Assembly (NCBI GenBank): GCA_003162995.1
Contig: PLUZ01000572.1
Span: 1 to 5,057, forward strand
From: Methylocapsa sp.
GTDB taxonomy: Bacteria > Pseudomonadota > Alphaproteobacteria > Rhizobiales > Beijerinckiaceae
Direction of reading: 5' to 3'
DNA length: 5,057 nt
The translations under genes and the position numbers were made by a program. The notes under the pieces are model-generated. The model saw nothing but the letters and a program-made list of their open reading frames with translations. It had not been told where the DNA came from and did no database searches. Below, one piece after another: positions 1 to 4,325 of this stretch; position 1 is the stretch's first letter, and each line of letters begins with the position of its first letter.

Positions 1-191
1 CCCATCCATTCGCAAAGATAGCGTTTGAGAACATTCTTAGTCGGCTCGAGATCGGCCGCGTGCATGGCTCGGATACCCTTTGCCTCGGGCAGCACATCCA
101 TCCTCCGATAGAAGCCCTCGACCAAACGGTCGATGGTGAGGGCACCACCGATCCGCTCAAACATTGAAATCTCCACCGCGACGTCAGACAT
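1..191 (-). CDS. Group II truncated haemoglobin (trHbO/YjbI-like), N-terminal part, cut by window edge
   Basis: The minus strand reads 63 codons from ATG at 191 to the left edge, so the C-terminal half is missing. The start of the globin fold is recognisable: MFERIGG at residues 10-16, then TIDRLVEGFYRRMD with the B-helix Phe-Tyr pair (Tyr28, the likely B10 residue), and LPEAKGIRAMHAADL leading into the C/E region. These are hallmarks of group II truncated haemoglobins, small cytosolic haem proteins that bind O2 and NO. The haem-ligating proximal His would lie beyond the edge. A GGAG sits about 6 nt before the ATG. Met10 is a possible alternative start, but the Shine-Dalgarno favours Met1. 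It is the last gene seen in the leftward series, separated from the previous gene by about 320 bp with a palindromic repeat, so it may have its own promoter. O2 or NO control beside nitrogenase-type enzymes is an inferred role. Confidence 0.88.
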   Translation of the reverse strand, partial: MSDVAVEISMFERIGGALTIDRLVEGFYRRMDVLPEAKGIRAMHAADLEPTKNVLKRYLCEWM

Positions 192-245
192 CATTCACTC
201 CAAACGCTCTCCTAACCACACGCCGCGGCCCGGCAGACTACTGCG

Positions 246-295
246 CTAGAGCGCTTCCCGATCGAATGATTTCATTTGATCGGAAAGCGCTCTAG
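246..295. repeat. 50-bp palindromic intergenic repeat (GAGCGCTTTCCGATC type)
   Basis: Two 24-bp arms (246-269 and 272-295) are inverted copies around a 2-bp centre, with only two mismatches; the core is CTAGAGCGCTT(C/T)CCGATC. The arms could fold into a long hairpin in DNA or RNA. Similar palindromes built on GAGCGCTTTCCGATC are, from memory, scattered through intergenic regions of many Rhizobiales genomes. It lies 55 bp upstream of the globin start and downstream of the 55-aa gene. It could end transcription or stabilise the upstream message, but there is no clear T-run, so I call it a repeat rather than a terminator. Confidence 0.8.
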
Positions 296-510
296 TCGAA
301 TGCAGCCGCGGCACGCCGTCACTGTTCCGAATACCATGTCAGATCCGGTTGAAGCCGTTTCTCCGTCATGTCCCCAAGCAAGGATCCCGCCAACGCCCGC
401 AGCCTCTCTTTGTGGGCCCGTGTCGATCCGGCATAAGCCAAACCCAACATTGCCGAAGCAAAACCGGCAGGCGCGGTTCTCCCGCACCGCCACTTGCGCG
501 TGGCAGCGCG
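296..510. other. Intergenic stretch with no gene I can support
   Basis: Together with 192-245 and the palindrome, this makes a 319-bp gap between the 55-aa gene and the globin. Open frames exist on both strands (for example minus 493-272), but they have no convincing ribosome site, match no family I know, and one runs into the palindrome. A short GC-rich inverted repeat (GCGCG, 6-nt loop, CGCGC, about 495-511) follows the stop of the 55-aa gene and could be a weak 3'-end hairpin without a T-run. The globin promoter probably lies in this gap, but I could not identify it. Confidence 0.5.
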
Positions 511-678
511 CTATTCATTCATATTCGGAAGCAGGATCACTTCAGCTGGTGCCGCAGGCCCCTGACCCGCGACGAAATCCAGCGCGGACACGAGCGACAA
601 TCCGCCGCCGCTTTCCATCAACACGACCGCGTCCGAAGGCATCCGCGTGAGCTCTTCGATCAATTGAGCAACCGTCAC
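511..678 (-). CDS. Small 55-aa protein of unknown function
   Basis: This is a 55-residue protein beginning TVAQLIEELTRMPSDAVVLM after the initiator and ending in PNMNE. I do not recognise a named family. The N-terminal half looks like an amphipathic helix followed by a short beta strand (DAVVLME), a Gly-Gly-Gly turn and a second strand (AEVILLP), so a small alpha/beta fold is plausible. The start is GTG at 678, chosen because a perfect AGGAGG lies 6 nt upstream and the residues before it (Arg-rich, Trp-Gln-Arg-Arg) do not look like protein. It begins 34 bp after the DUF6156-like gene and is probably co-transcribed with it. It has no Cys, signal peptide or membrane segment, so it is likely cytosolic. 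Confidence 0.7.
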   Translation of the reverse strand: MTVAQLIEELTRMPSDAVVLMESGGGLSLVSALDFVAGQGPAAPAEVILLPNMNE

Positions 679-684
679 CGCACT

Positions 685-690
685 CCTCCT
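685..690 (-). promoter_or_regulatory. Strong Shine-Dalgarno AGGAGG that fixes a GTG start
   Basis: Read on the minus strand, AGGAGG lies 6 nt before GTG at 678. It is the main reason for preferring the 55-aa product over a longer in-frame start at 747, which would overlap the preceding gene. Confidence 0.75.
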
Positions 691-712
691 CTGCCACCGT
701 GTCGACCTGGCG

Positions 713-1021
713 TCACACCTCTGAATGATGCACACCAGTTTCGTCAAAGCTCATGACGACCGGATCCTCCTCCAGCATGGTGATCACGGCGCACTTCAGA
801 ATGCCATTGTCGTAATACTCATAACGATGGGCAAGCTCGACCTCGCCGTAGACAACCTTCTCGAAGCTCGTGAGCGCGCCTGATGTGTTGAAATAGGCGC
901 GGATGAAGGTATTACGATTCGAAAGTGCTCCCTCTGCGATGGGATTCACAAGATTGAAGGGCAATTTGACACCGGAATAGGACACAAAATACCTACAACA
1001 CTCAGGCGTTTCCTCCGCCAT
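713..1021 (-). CDS. DUF6156-like conserved hypothetical protein, 102 aa
   Basis: The protein starts MAEETPECCRYFVSYSG and contains KLPFNLVNPI, a NRNTFIRAYF stretch, FEKVVYGEVELAHRYEYYDNG near the middle and a beta-rich C-terminus ending in HHSEV. I recognise this pattern as the DUF6156 family from memory; no biochemical function is known to me. The alternating strands and YEYYDNGILK turn suggest a small beta-sheet protein, cytosolic, without a signal peptide. The start is ATG at 1021, preceded by AGGGAGAG 5 nt upstream; an in-frame ATG at 1048 would add nine residues but lacks such a site. The Cys-Cys pair at residues 8-9 could be redox active or metal-linked, which is speculation. It follows the Rieske gene by 51 bp and precedes the 55-aa gene by 34 bp, so the three look co-transcribed. 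Confidence 0.85.
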   Translation of the reverse strand: MAEETPECCRYFVSYSGVKLPFNLVNPIAEGALSNRNTFIRAYFNTSGALTSFEKVVYGEVELAHRYEYYDNGILKCAVITMLEEDPVVMSFDETGVHHSEV

Positions 1022-1026
1022 GATGA

Positions 1027-1034
1027 CTCTCCCT
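1027..1034 (-). promoter_or_regulatory. Shine-Dalgarno AGGGAGAG deciding the start at 1021
   Basis: On the minus strand AGGGAGAG ends 5 nt before the ATG at 1021. It supports the 102-aa product over a nine-residue longer form. Confidence 0.65.
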
Positions 1035-1072
1035 GGGTCATTCGTCACCGCGTCGCGCGGCTGGGTCCAGCC

Positions 1073-1525
1073 TCAATCGGGATGGATCATGATTTCCATG
1101 GTTTCGTCGGCGACCTCCGCGAACGGATCAGGAATTCCATCATCCTCGACGAGTTGAATGCCGCAAAGGCAGACCTCCCCTTGGATTGCGGCGACCGCAA
1201 CGGGTTCAAGACTTGCCGTTTTACACGGTCCATCGATACAAAGCCCCGTTTCGATCTCAAATTTCGAGCCATGCCTGCCGCATCTGAGAAATTTCCGGTC
1301 TTCGTCGAAAAAAGCCCCCGACCCCACGTTGAGCCAGAGACCCGCATGCGGGCAGCTATTCACATAGCCGAAATACTCTTGTGCATTTTTGCGGACAATC
1401 ACGATCGGGAATGGTCTGCTTTCCCCGGCCTCATTGACCCGCAAGAGACTAAATGCCTTGGCACTGCCGGGCTCGATACTGCTGGTTGCGCAGATCGCCC
1501 AAACCTCATGATCCCCTGTTGACAT
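1073..1525 (-). CDS. Rieske [2Fe-2S] protein, 150 aa
   Basis: A Rieske domain is clear. The first ligand box is CPH (Cys58, His60) and the second is CGRH (Cys82, His85), spaced C-x-H-x21-C-x2-H, with YVNSCPHAG before and the typical FEIETGLCIDGPC loop after. The last strands (LEPVAVAAIQGEVCLCG) fit the family. No oxygenase or cytochrome bc1 domain is attached, so it is probably a soluble electron-transfer protein. Extra cysteines at 96, 101, 119 and 121 are unusual in number. The C-terminal 25 residues are acidic and probably flexible. I chose ATG at 1525 because the Rieske fold begins just after it (HEVWAICATSSIE) and a G-rich GGGGGTGAGGG precedes it. The same frame stays open upstream to 1801, with an ATG at 1684 giving 203 aa, so the start is uncertain. 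The electron partner is unknown; an accessory role in nitrogen fixation is inferred from context. Confidence 0.85.
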   Translation of the reverse strand: MSTGDHEVWAICATSSIEPGSAKAFSLLRVNEAGESRPFPIVIVRKNAQEYFGYVNSCPHAGLWLNVGSGAFFDEDRKFLRCGRHGSKFEIETGLCIDGPCKTASLEPVAVAAIQGEVCLCGIQLVEDDGIPDPFAEVADETMEIMIHPD

Positions 1526-1725
1526 TCCCTCACCCCCGTTGACCAGGATTGGTATCGACCCATTGGCCCACTGACTGCCGGAAACGCACGCAAAGCCAAG
1601 CTGCGCCCATACCTCAAGCGCCAACCTTCCGCATGGACTCACGTAAACGAAAAGGAACCGCTCAGCTACGAGGATTTGCAGCATGTCATAATCGAAAAAG
1701 TCGAGCAACTTTTTCGCGACATGTT
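1526..1725 (-). other. Protein-like in-frame extension upstream of the Rieske gene
   Basis: The 200 bp between the 102-aa gene (stop at 1726) and the chosen Rieske start contain no stop in the Rieske frame. They translate to plausible protein, such as LLDFFDYDMLQILVAERFLF and ALEVWAQLGFACV, with mostly G/C in third codon positions. This may be a genuine N-terminal domain starting at ATG 1684 or TTG 1708, neither with a clear ribosome site. It could also be the remnant of another small gene fused by decay. I do not recognise the sequence. Confidence 0.45.
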
Positions 1726-2034
1726 CTAAAGCGCCGATAGCGTTTTTGGGCCTGCGAGTTGAGGGTAATTCTCCCGCAAAACACGCTCGATCTTCTTGCA
1801 AAGGCTTGAGTCACTCGCCGCGCCCGGACCCACGAAATCCGTCCCCTGGTCCCAGATTTCGAAGAAACAGTGCAACCGTTCTTCATAGGCTGCGTCGGGA
1901 ATAGTGCTCAGATCATTCAGCTGCGCTAACCCATCGTTGGTGACTTCGAGCCGCCAACTCCGGTCATCCTCGACAGAACCAAGCAATGAGCTCACATCGG
2001 CGGTGGACCAGTCTTTTTTGAGATCGAATGCCAT
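1726..2034 (-). CDS. Conserved hypothetical protein, 102 aa, possibly nif-associated
   Basis: The product starts MAFDLKKDWSTADVSSLL, has a central DRSWRLEVTNDGLAQL strand-turn-strand segment, then AAYEERLHCFFEIWDQGTDFVGP and a helical C-terminus with IERVLRENYPQL. I cannot assign a named domain. It resembles, from memory, unnamed small proteins in nif gene neighbourhoods of Rhizobiales, but this is not a firm identification. ATG at 2034 is preferred over an in-frame ATG at 2082, because the extra 16 residues would be encoded across the divergent control region and its TGT-N10-ACA site; the ribosome site at 2034 is weak (CAGAGAC). It has no signal peptide or membrane segment and one Cys. It is the first gene of the leftward series, and the next recognisable gene (Rieske) starts about 200 bp further on. 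Confidence 0.82.
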   Translation of the reverse strand: MAFDLKKDWSTADVSSLLGSVEDDRSWRLEVTNDGLAQLNDLSTIPDAAYEERLHCFFEIWDQGTDFVGPGAASDSSLCKKIERVLRENYPQLAGPKTLSAL

Positions 2035-2043
2035 ATTTGTCTC

Positions 2044-2059
2044 TGTCACATATAGAACA
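2044..2059. promoter_or_regulatory. TGT-N10-ACA motif, candidate NifA upstream activator site
   Basis: TGT at 2044-2046 and ACA at 2057-2059 are separated by exactly ten bases, the consensus for the NifA enhancer of nitrogen-fixation promoters. Its centre is about 80 bp before the start site predicted for the rightward sigma-54-like promoter, a usual distance. For the leftward gene it would instead lie in the 5' leader, 10 bp before the ATG at 2034. A motif with six fixed bases does occur by chance, so the supporting evidence is its position in the only divergent gap together with the -24/-12 elements. Confidence 0.5.
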
Positions 2060-2104
2060 AGGATCGTGGACACGCTTTGCACGCATCCCGCTCATCGGAT
2101 GTAG

Positions 2105-2120
2105 TGACACGGTATTTGCA
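2105..2120 (+). promoter_or_regulatory. Candidate sigma-54 promoter (-24/-12) for the glutathione transferase operon
   Basis: TGACACG, four bases, TTGCA matches the sigma-54 pattern TGGCACG-N4-TTGCA apart from one base: the second G of the -24 GG is A (2107). The spacing from that pair to the -12 GC is the required ten bases. A start site near 2131 would leave a leader of about 55 nt before the ATG at 2186. The -24 GG is highly conserved in this family, so the mismatch is a real weakness, partly offset by the NifA-type motif at about -80. Confidence 0.4.
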
Positions 2121-2132
2121 TGAAGCATGCCG
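2117..2132 (-). promoter_or_regulatory. Candidate sigma-54 promoter (-24/-12) for the leftward operon
   Basis: Read on the minus strand, CGGCATGCTTCATGCA keeps both diagnostic pairs, GG and GC, ten bases apart, and the GGCATG part of the -24 box. It departs at the first T of the -24 box and the first T of TTGCA. The predicted start is near 2106, giving a leader of about 70 nt to the ATG at 2034. It shares the palindromic TGCA at 2117-2120 with the rightward candidate. No TGT-N10-ACA motif was found upstream of it in this orientation. Confidence 0.4.
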
Positions 2133-2185
2133 GTTGCGCTTGAGCGGTTTTTTCCCATCATTCAAAGATCGCGGCCGGAGATCCC

Positions 2186-2893
2186 ATGAAATTCTATATG
2201 ACGCCCGGATCATGCTCGACCGGAATTCACATCATTCTCGAAGAACTCGATGAAATCTTCGAGGTCTATATCGTGAACCTGCCTGCGGGTGACCATTTCA
2301 AGCCGGACTATGTCACGGTCAATCCAAAATCCACCATCCCGGCGCTGGTACGCAAGGATGGCAGCACGCTGACCGAAGTGCCGGCCATTGCCTATTGGCT
2401 CGCACGAACCCATCCGCGCGCCAAATTATGGCCAGAGATGCCCGAACTTGAGGCGAGGGCTCTCGAGACCATGGCCTATGTCGCTGGCACCGTTCATGGC
2501 CAGGGCTTTGCCCGTATCTTTGCCACCCAGACATTTGCTCGCAATCCGGAAGATCATCCGTCCATCCATAAGCTCGGCCGGGACATCATCGACAAAGGCT
2601 TCGCGATCATGAATAATGCGATCCAGGGCAAGGCCTATGTGGCAGGGGCGTTTTCAGTTGCCGATCCCATTCTGTTTTATGTCGAGTTCTGGGCGGACAA
2701 GACGAATATTCCGCTGCCCGAAAACCTGGCCGCTCATTACCGCCGCATGCTGGACCGGCCAGCGGTCCAGCGCGTGCTCCGCGAGGAAGGCTACAACCCC
2801 AAGATGCTAGGCCTCATGGCTGGTAAGCCAAAAGCAAGTGTTGATGCCGGGAGCAAGCTCGATGGACAACAAATGATGGAGACAAGTTCATGA
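2186..2893 (+). CDS. Glutathione S-transferase family protein (beta-class-like), 235 aa
   Basis: The N-terminal thioredoxin-like domain (about residues 1-78) opens with MKFYMTPGSCS. Cys10 is in the position of the catalytic Cys of bacterial beta-class enzymes. NPKSTIPAL (46-54) carries the cis-Pro52 that contacts glutathione, and TEVPAIAYWL (63-72) is the gamma-glutamyl binding segment. The helical domain (about 88-205) has His104 where beta-class enzymes have a conserved active-site His, and FSVADPILFYV as the N-capping region. A tail of about 25 residues rich in Lys, Ser and Gln extends beyond the usual end. The protein is cytosolic; it would bind glutathione and act on thiols, peroxides or electrophiles, with substrate unknown. 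GGAG lies 5 nt before the ATG. It is the first gene of the rightward operon, overlaps the next gene by 4 bp, and may be driven by the sigma-54-like promoter at 2105. A role in thiol or metal-cluster protection is inferred. Confidence 0.92.
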   Translation: MKFYMTPGSCSTGIHIILEELDEIFEVYIVNLPAGDHFKPDYVTVNPKSTIPALVRKDGSTLTEVPAIAYWLARTHPRAKLWPEMPELEARALETMAYVAGTVHGQGFARIFATQTFARNPEDHPSIHKLGRDIIDKGFAIMNNAIQGKAYVAGAFSVADPILFYVEFWADKTNIPLPENLAAHYRRMLDRPAVQRVLREEGYNPKMLGLMAGKPKASVDAGSKLDGQQMMETSS

Positions 2894-3174
2894 CAGGAAT
2901 GACGGTTGTCGAAGATCACAATCAGGACGATATGTCGCGGAAGGCAGGTTGCTATCTCTATGTTGATACGAAGCTTTGGCTCGAAGACAATATCGTGCAT
3001 CGGGGGGATGGCCCCGCGGTGATTTTTCCAGACGGCGTTGGACGCTGGTACATCCACGGAAAAGAAGTAACCCGCGACGTGAAAACCTATTTCATACAGA
3101 ATAAATGGCCCATCGAGCGCGGTCTCGATACGTCGGAAAAACGCGCCCAGTTCTCGTCGCACTTTCTGAAATAG
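2890..3174 (+). CDS. Conserved hypothetical protein, 94 aa, coupled to the glutathione transferase
   Basis: I do not recognise a named family. The central segment HRGDGPAVIFPDGVGRWYIHG looks like two short strands around a Pro-Asp-Gly turn, repeated in style as in small beta-rich modules. It is followed by a helical KEVTRDVKTYFIQNKWPIERGLDT and a C-terminus ending in SSHFLK. The first ~20 residues are polar and acidic. Its ATG overlaps the TGA of the glutathione transferase as ATGA, and GGAG lies 8 nt upstream inside that gene, so translation is probably coupled and the two products are likely needed together. A second ATG three codons downstream is possible. There is one Cys and no signal peptide. 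Similar small proteins exist, from memory, near nif genes, but I cannot give a function. Confidence 0.85.
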   Translation: MTGMTVVEDHNQDDMSRKAGCYLYVDTKLWLEDNIVHRGDGPAVIFPDGVGRWYIHGKEVTRDVKTYFIQNKWPIERGLDTSEKRAQFSSHFLK

Positions 3175-3213
3175 AGCGGCCTGCGGATTGAACGATTGGC
3201 GTAGCGTTGATGT

Positions 3214-3242
3214 TGCTGCAGCCCTGCATAAGGGCCGCAGCG
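3214..3242 (+). terminator. 12-bp hairpin downstream of the 94-aa gene
   Basis: TGCTGCAGCCCT (3214-3225) pairs with AGGGCCGCAGCG (3231-3242) around a 5-nt loop, with one A-C mismatch and one G-T pair. It starts 40 bp after the stop of the 94-aa gene and is strong enough to end transcription or protect the 3' end. There is no T-run after it, so intrinsic termination is uncertain; it may be a degenerate repeat. Confidence 0.4.
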
Positions 3243-3269
3243 TAACGCAAACACTGTGGCATGTCGTAA

Positions 3270-3656
3270 ATCCGACGTGGGTTATCGTGCCCGCGTCTTG
3301 CCGGAATAGGAATCCTAAGTGAGCTACAAGAAGAGAAGTACGACGTAGAAGCCGTCAACCGCACGCTTATTCTTCTCGTGTGGCCGTTCGTTGGTCAGGC
3401 ACGGACCTTTCAAGGCATGTGTCCGCACGCCAATAAGATTTGGGCCGATGCTCGCTTCGAAGGAAAGGTTTTATCCTGCCATCATCACGAATGGGAATTC
3501 GACAGAACAACCGGCGGCTGTATCAAGGGCAAGCCATGCAAACTTGCGGAATTCCCGGTCGAGATCAAGGACAGCGAACTGGCCCGGTCGCACAAACCGG
3601 AATGGCAGTCGAGCCCCCGCGCGCGAATAGCAGCAAGAATTCGATTGCCGCCGTAA
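3270..3656 (+). pseudogene. Degraded Rieske [2Fe-2S] ferredoxin (TmoC-like)
   Basis: The frame encodes a recognisable small Rieske ferredoxin: LSELQEEKYDVEAVNRTLIL (from 3315), then FQGMCPHANK and VLSCHHHEWEFD with ligands spaced C-x-H-x16-C-x2-H, and CKLAEFPVEIKDSEL. All four cluster ligands remain. Two lesions suggest decay. No ATG, GTG or TTG occurs in frame between the stop at 3267 and GTG 3378; starting there would remove the first strands of the fold. After KDSEL the frame continues as Arg/Ser/Pro-rich residues, whereas one other frame gives VAQTGMAVEPP, which resembles the normal family ending, implying loss of one base near 3585-3592. Intact relatives are about 105-115 aa and pass electrons to oxygenases or other partners. 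It follows the 94-aa gene after a 95-bp gap containing a hairpin. Sequencing error is an alternative explanation for the lesions. Confidence 0.65.
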
Positions 3657-3661
3657 AGGAG

Positions 3662-3698
3662 CCCGGAGTCGTACACATAAGGTGGGCAAAACTCCGGG
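3662..3698. terminator. Inverted repeat in the convergent gap, possible bidirectional 3' end
   Basis: CCCGGAGT (3662-3669) and ACTCCGGG (3691-3698) are perfect inverted copies separated by 21 bp, between the rightward Rieske remnant (ends 3656) and the leftward 73-aa gene (ends 3731). The position suits a shared 3' end. The long loop and absence of a T-run make this weak. Confidence 0.25.
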
Positions 3699-3730
3699 GC
3701 TGGCTTATCACGGCTCTGTTACTCCATACC

Positions 3731-3952
3731 CTATGCAGCAGCAACACTCTCAGTTTTTAGAGCGTCCACTACAGTCCGTGTAAGGCGAAACACGCCGCGC
3801 CCGCCAGAAAGCGCCTGATACTCCATACCAGCCTTATCGCACAAAGTATTAAACCAATCTTGCGGGCTCACGCCCGGCGGGCGCTCACTGATCTCGATCA
3901 CCGTACCATTTGGTGCGAACCGCACATGAATCATGACATTGGCGGAATCCAT
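3731..3952 (-). CDS. Small conserved hypothetical protein, 73 aa, downstream of a ferredoxin
   Basis: The protein begins MDSANVMIHVRFAPNGTVIE, continues SERPPGVSPQDWFNTLCDKA and ends with an ALSGGRGVFRLTRTVVDAL segment and an Ala-rich tail. The layout suggests strand-turn-strand, a helix after Pro-Gln-Asp-Trp-Phe, then another strand and helix. I know no named family, though similar small proteins accompany ferredoxins in nif regions as far as I recall. ATG at 3952 is supported by AGGGAGAG 4-5 nt upstream; Met7 is a less likely start. It follows the [2Fe-2S] ferredoxin by only 17 bp, so the two are almost certainly co-transcribed. One Cys (in TLCDKA) is not enough to bind a cluster alone. It is cytosolic, with no signal peptide. 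Confidence 0.82.
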   Translation of the reverse strand: MDSANVMIHVRFAPNGTVIEISERPPGVSPQDWFNTLCDKAGMEYQALSGGRGVFRLTRTVVDALKTESVAAA

Positions 3953-3969
3953 CTCGCTCTCCCTAAGCT

Positions 3970-4278
3970 CTATAAACCGGAACCAAAGCCTAGCAGCTCA
4001 ACCTTGATATTCTCAGTGCCCAGCACCTTTGCCTGACAGGCAAGGCGCGATTTCGAGCCCACACCAACGATGGAATCGAGTTTCTCGTTCTCTTCACGAG
4101 CGACCTTTGACACACCCTTACGTCCCTCATGAACGAAGATATGGCATGTGCCACATTGTGCATTGCCTTCGCAATTGTGAGTCAAATCCACTTCGGCCGC
4201 AAGAATCGCCGCAAGCAGTGTCGTTCCTTCCACCGCTTCAATCGTCTTGCCTGACGGCATAATCGTAATCAATGACAT
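3970..4278 (-). CDS. [2Fe-2S] ferredoxin, adrenodoxin/ISC-like spacing, 102 aa
   Basis: A plant/adrenodoxin-type ferredoxin fold is clear: MSLITIMPSGKTIEAVEGTT forms the first strands, HNCEGNAQCGTCHIFV carries Cys36, Cys42 and Cys45, and SRLACQAKV supplies Cys81. The spacing C-x5-C-x2-C-x35-C matches the adrenodoxin and Isc ferredoxin subgroup rather than plant photosynthetic ferredoxins. The C-terminus (IKVELLGFGSGL) is the usual last strand plus a short tail. It would carry single electrons in the cytosol; redox partners cannot be named from sequence. ATG at 4278 has AGGA 8 nt upstream; the open frame continues upstream into the DegT-fold gene but that part is Arg/Ser-rich shadow sequence. 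It starts 47 bp after the DegT-fold gene and is followed after 17 bp by the 73-aa gene, forming a leftward operon. A role in electron supply or cluster assembly for nitrogenase is inferred. Confidence 0.92.
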   Translation of the reverse strand: MSLITIMPSGKTIEAVEGTTLLAAILAAEVDLTHNCEGNAQCGTCHIFVHEGRKGVSKVAREENEKLDSIVGVGSKSRLACQAKVLGTENIKVELLGFGSGL

Positions 4279-4325
4279 TGAACCATTCCTCACTTCTCCG
4301 ATTTGTTTTGTGCGACTTGGTTGGT

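Noticed and set aside
415..450. Minus-strand TTGGGTTTGGCTTATGCC as a sigma-54 promoter for the globin gene
   Set aside because: The GG-N10-GC spacing is present but the rest of both boxes is poor, and no TGT-N10-ACA site lies nearby.
272..493. Minus-strand open frame of 73 codons with several cysteines
   Set aside because: It has no clear ribosome site, ends inside the palindromic repeat, and matches no family; the cysteines are not in a recognisable cluster motif.
276..756. Two overlapping open frames on the plus strand (276-650 and 349-756)
   Set aside because: They run antisense to the 55-aa gene, start inside the palindrome or without a ribosome site, and their Arg/Pro/Ser-rich translation is typical of shadow frames in GC-rich DNA.
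1082..1522. Plus-strand open frame of 146 codons opposite the Rieske gene
   Set aside because: The opposite strand encodes an unmistakable Rieske domain, so this frame is its shadow.
2067..2081. TGGACACGCTTTGCA as another sigma-54 promoter for the rightward operon
   Set aside because: The GG and GC pairs are only nine bases apart; sigma-54 promoters need ten, and the -24 box is interrupted.
3263..3278. TGT-N10-ACG near the Rieske remnant as a NifA site
   Set aside because: The last base differs from the TGT-N10-ACA consensus and no -24/-12 element follows at a suitable distance.
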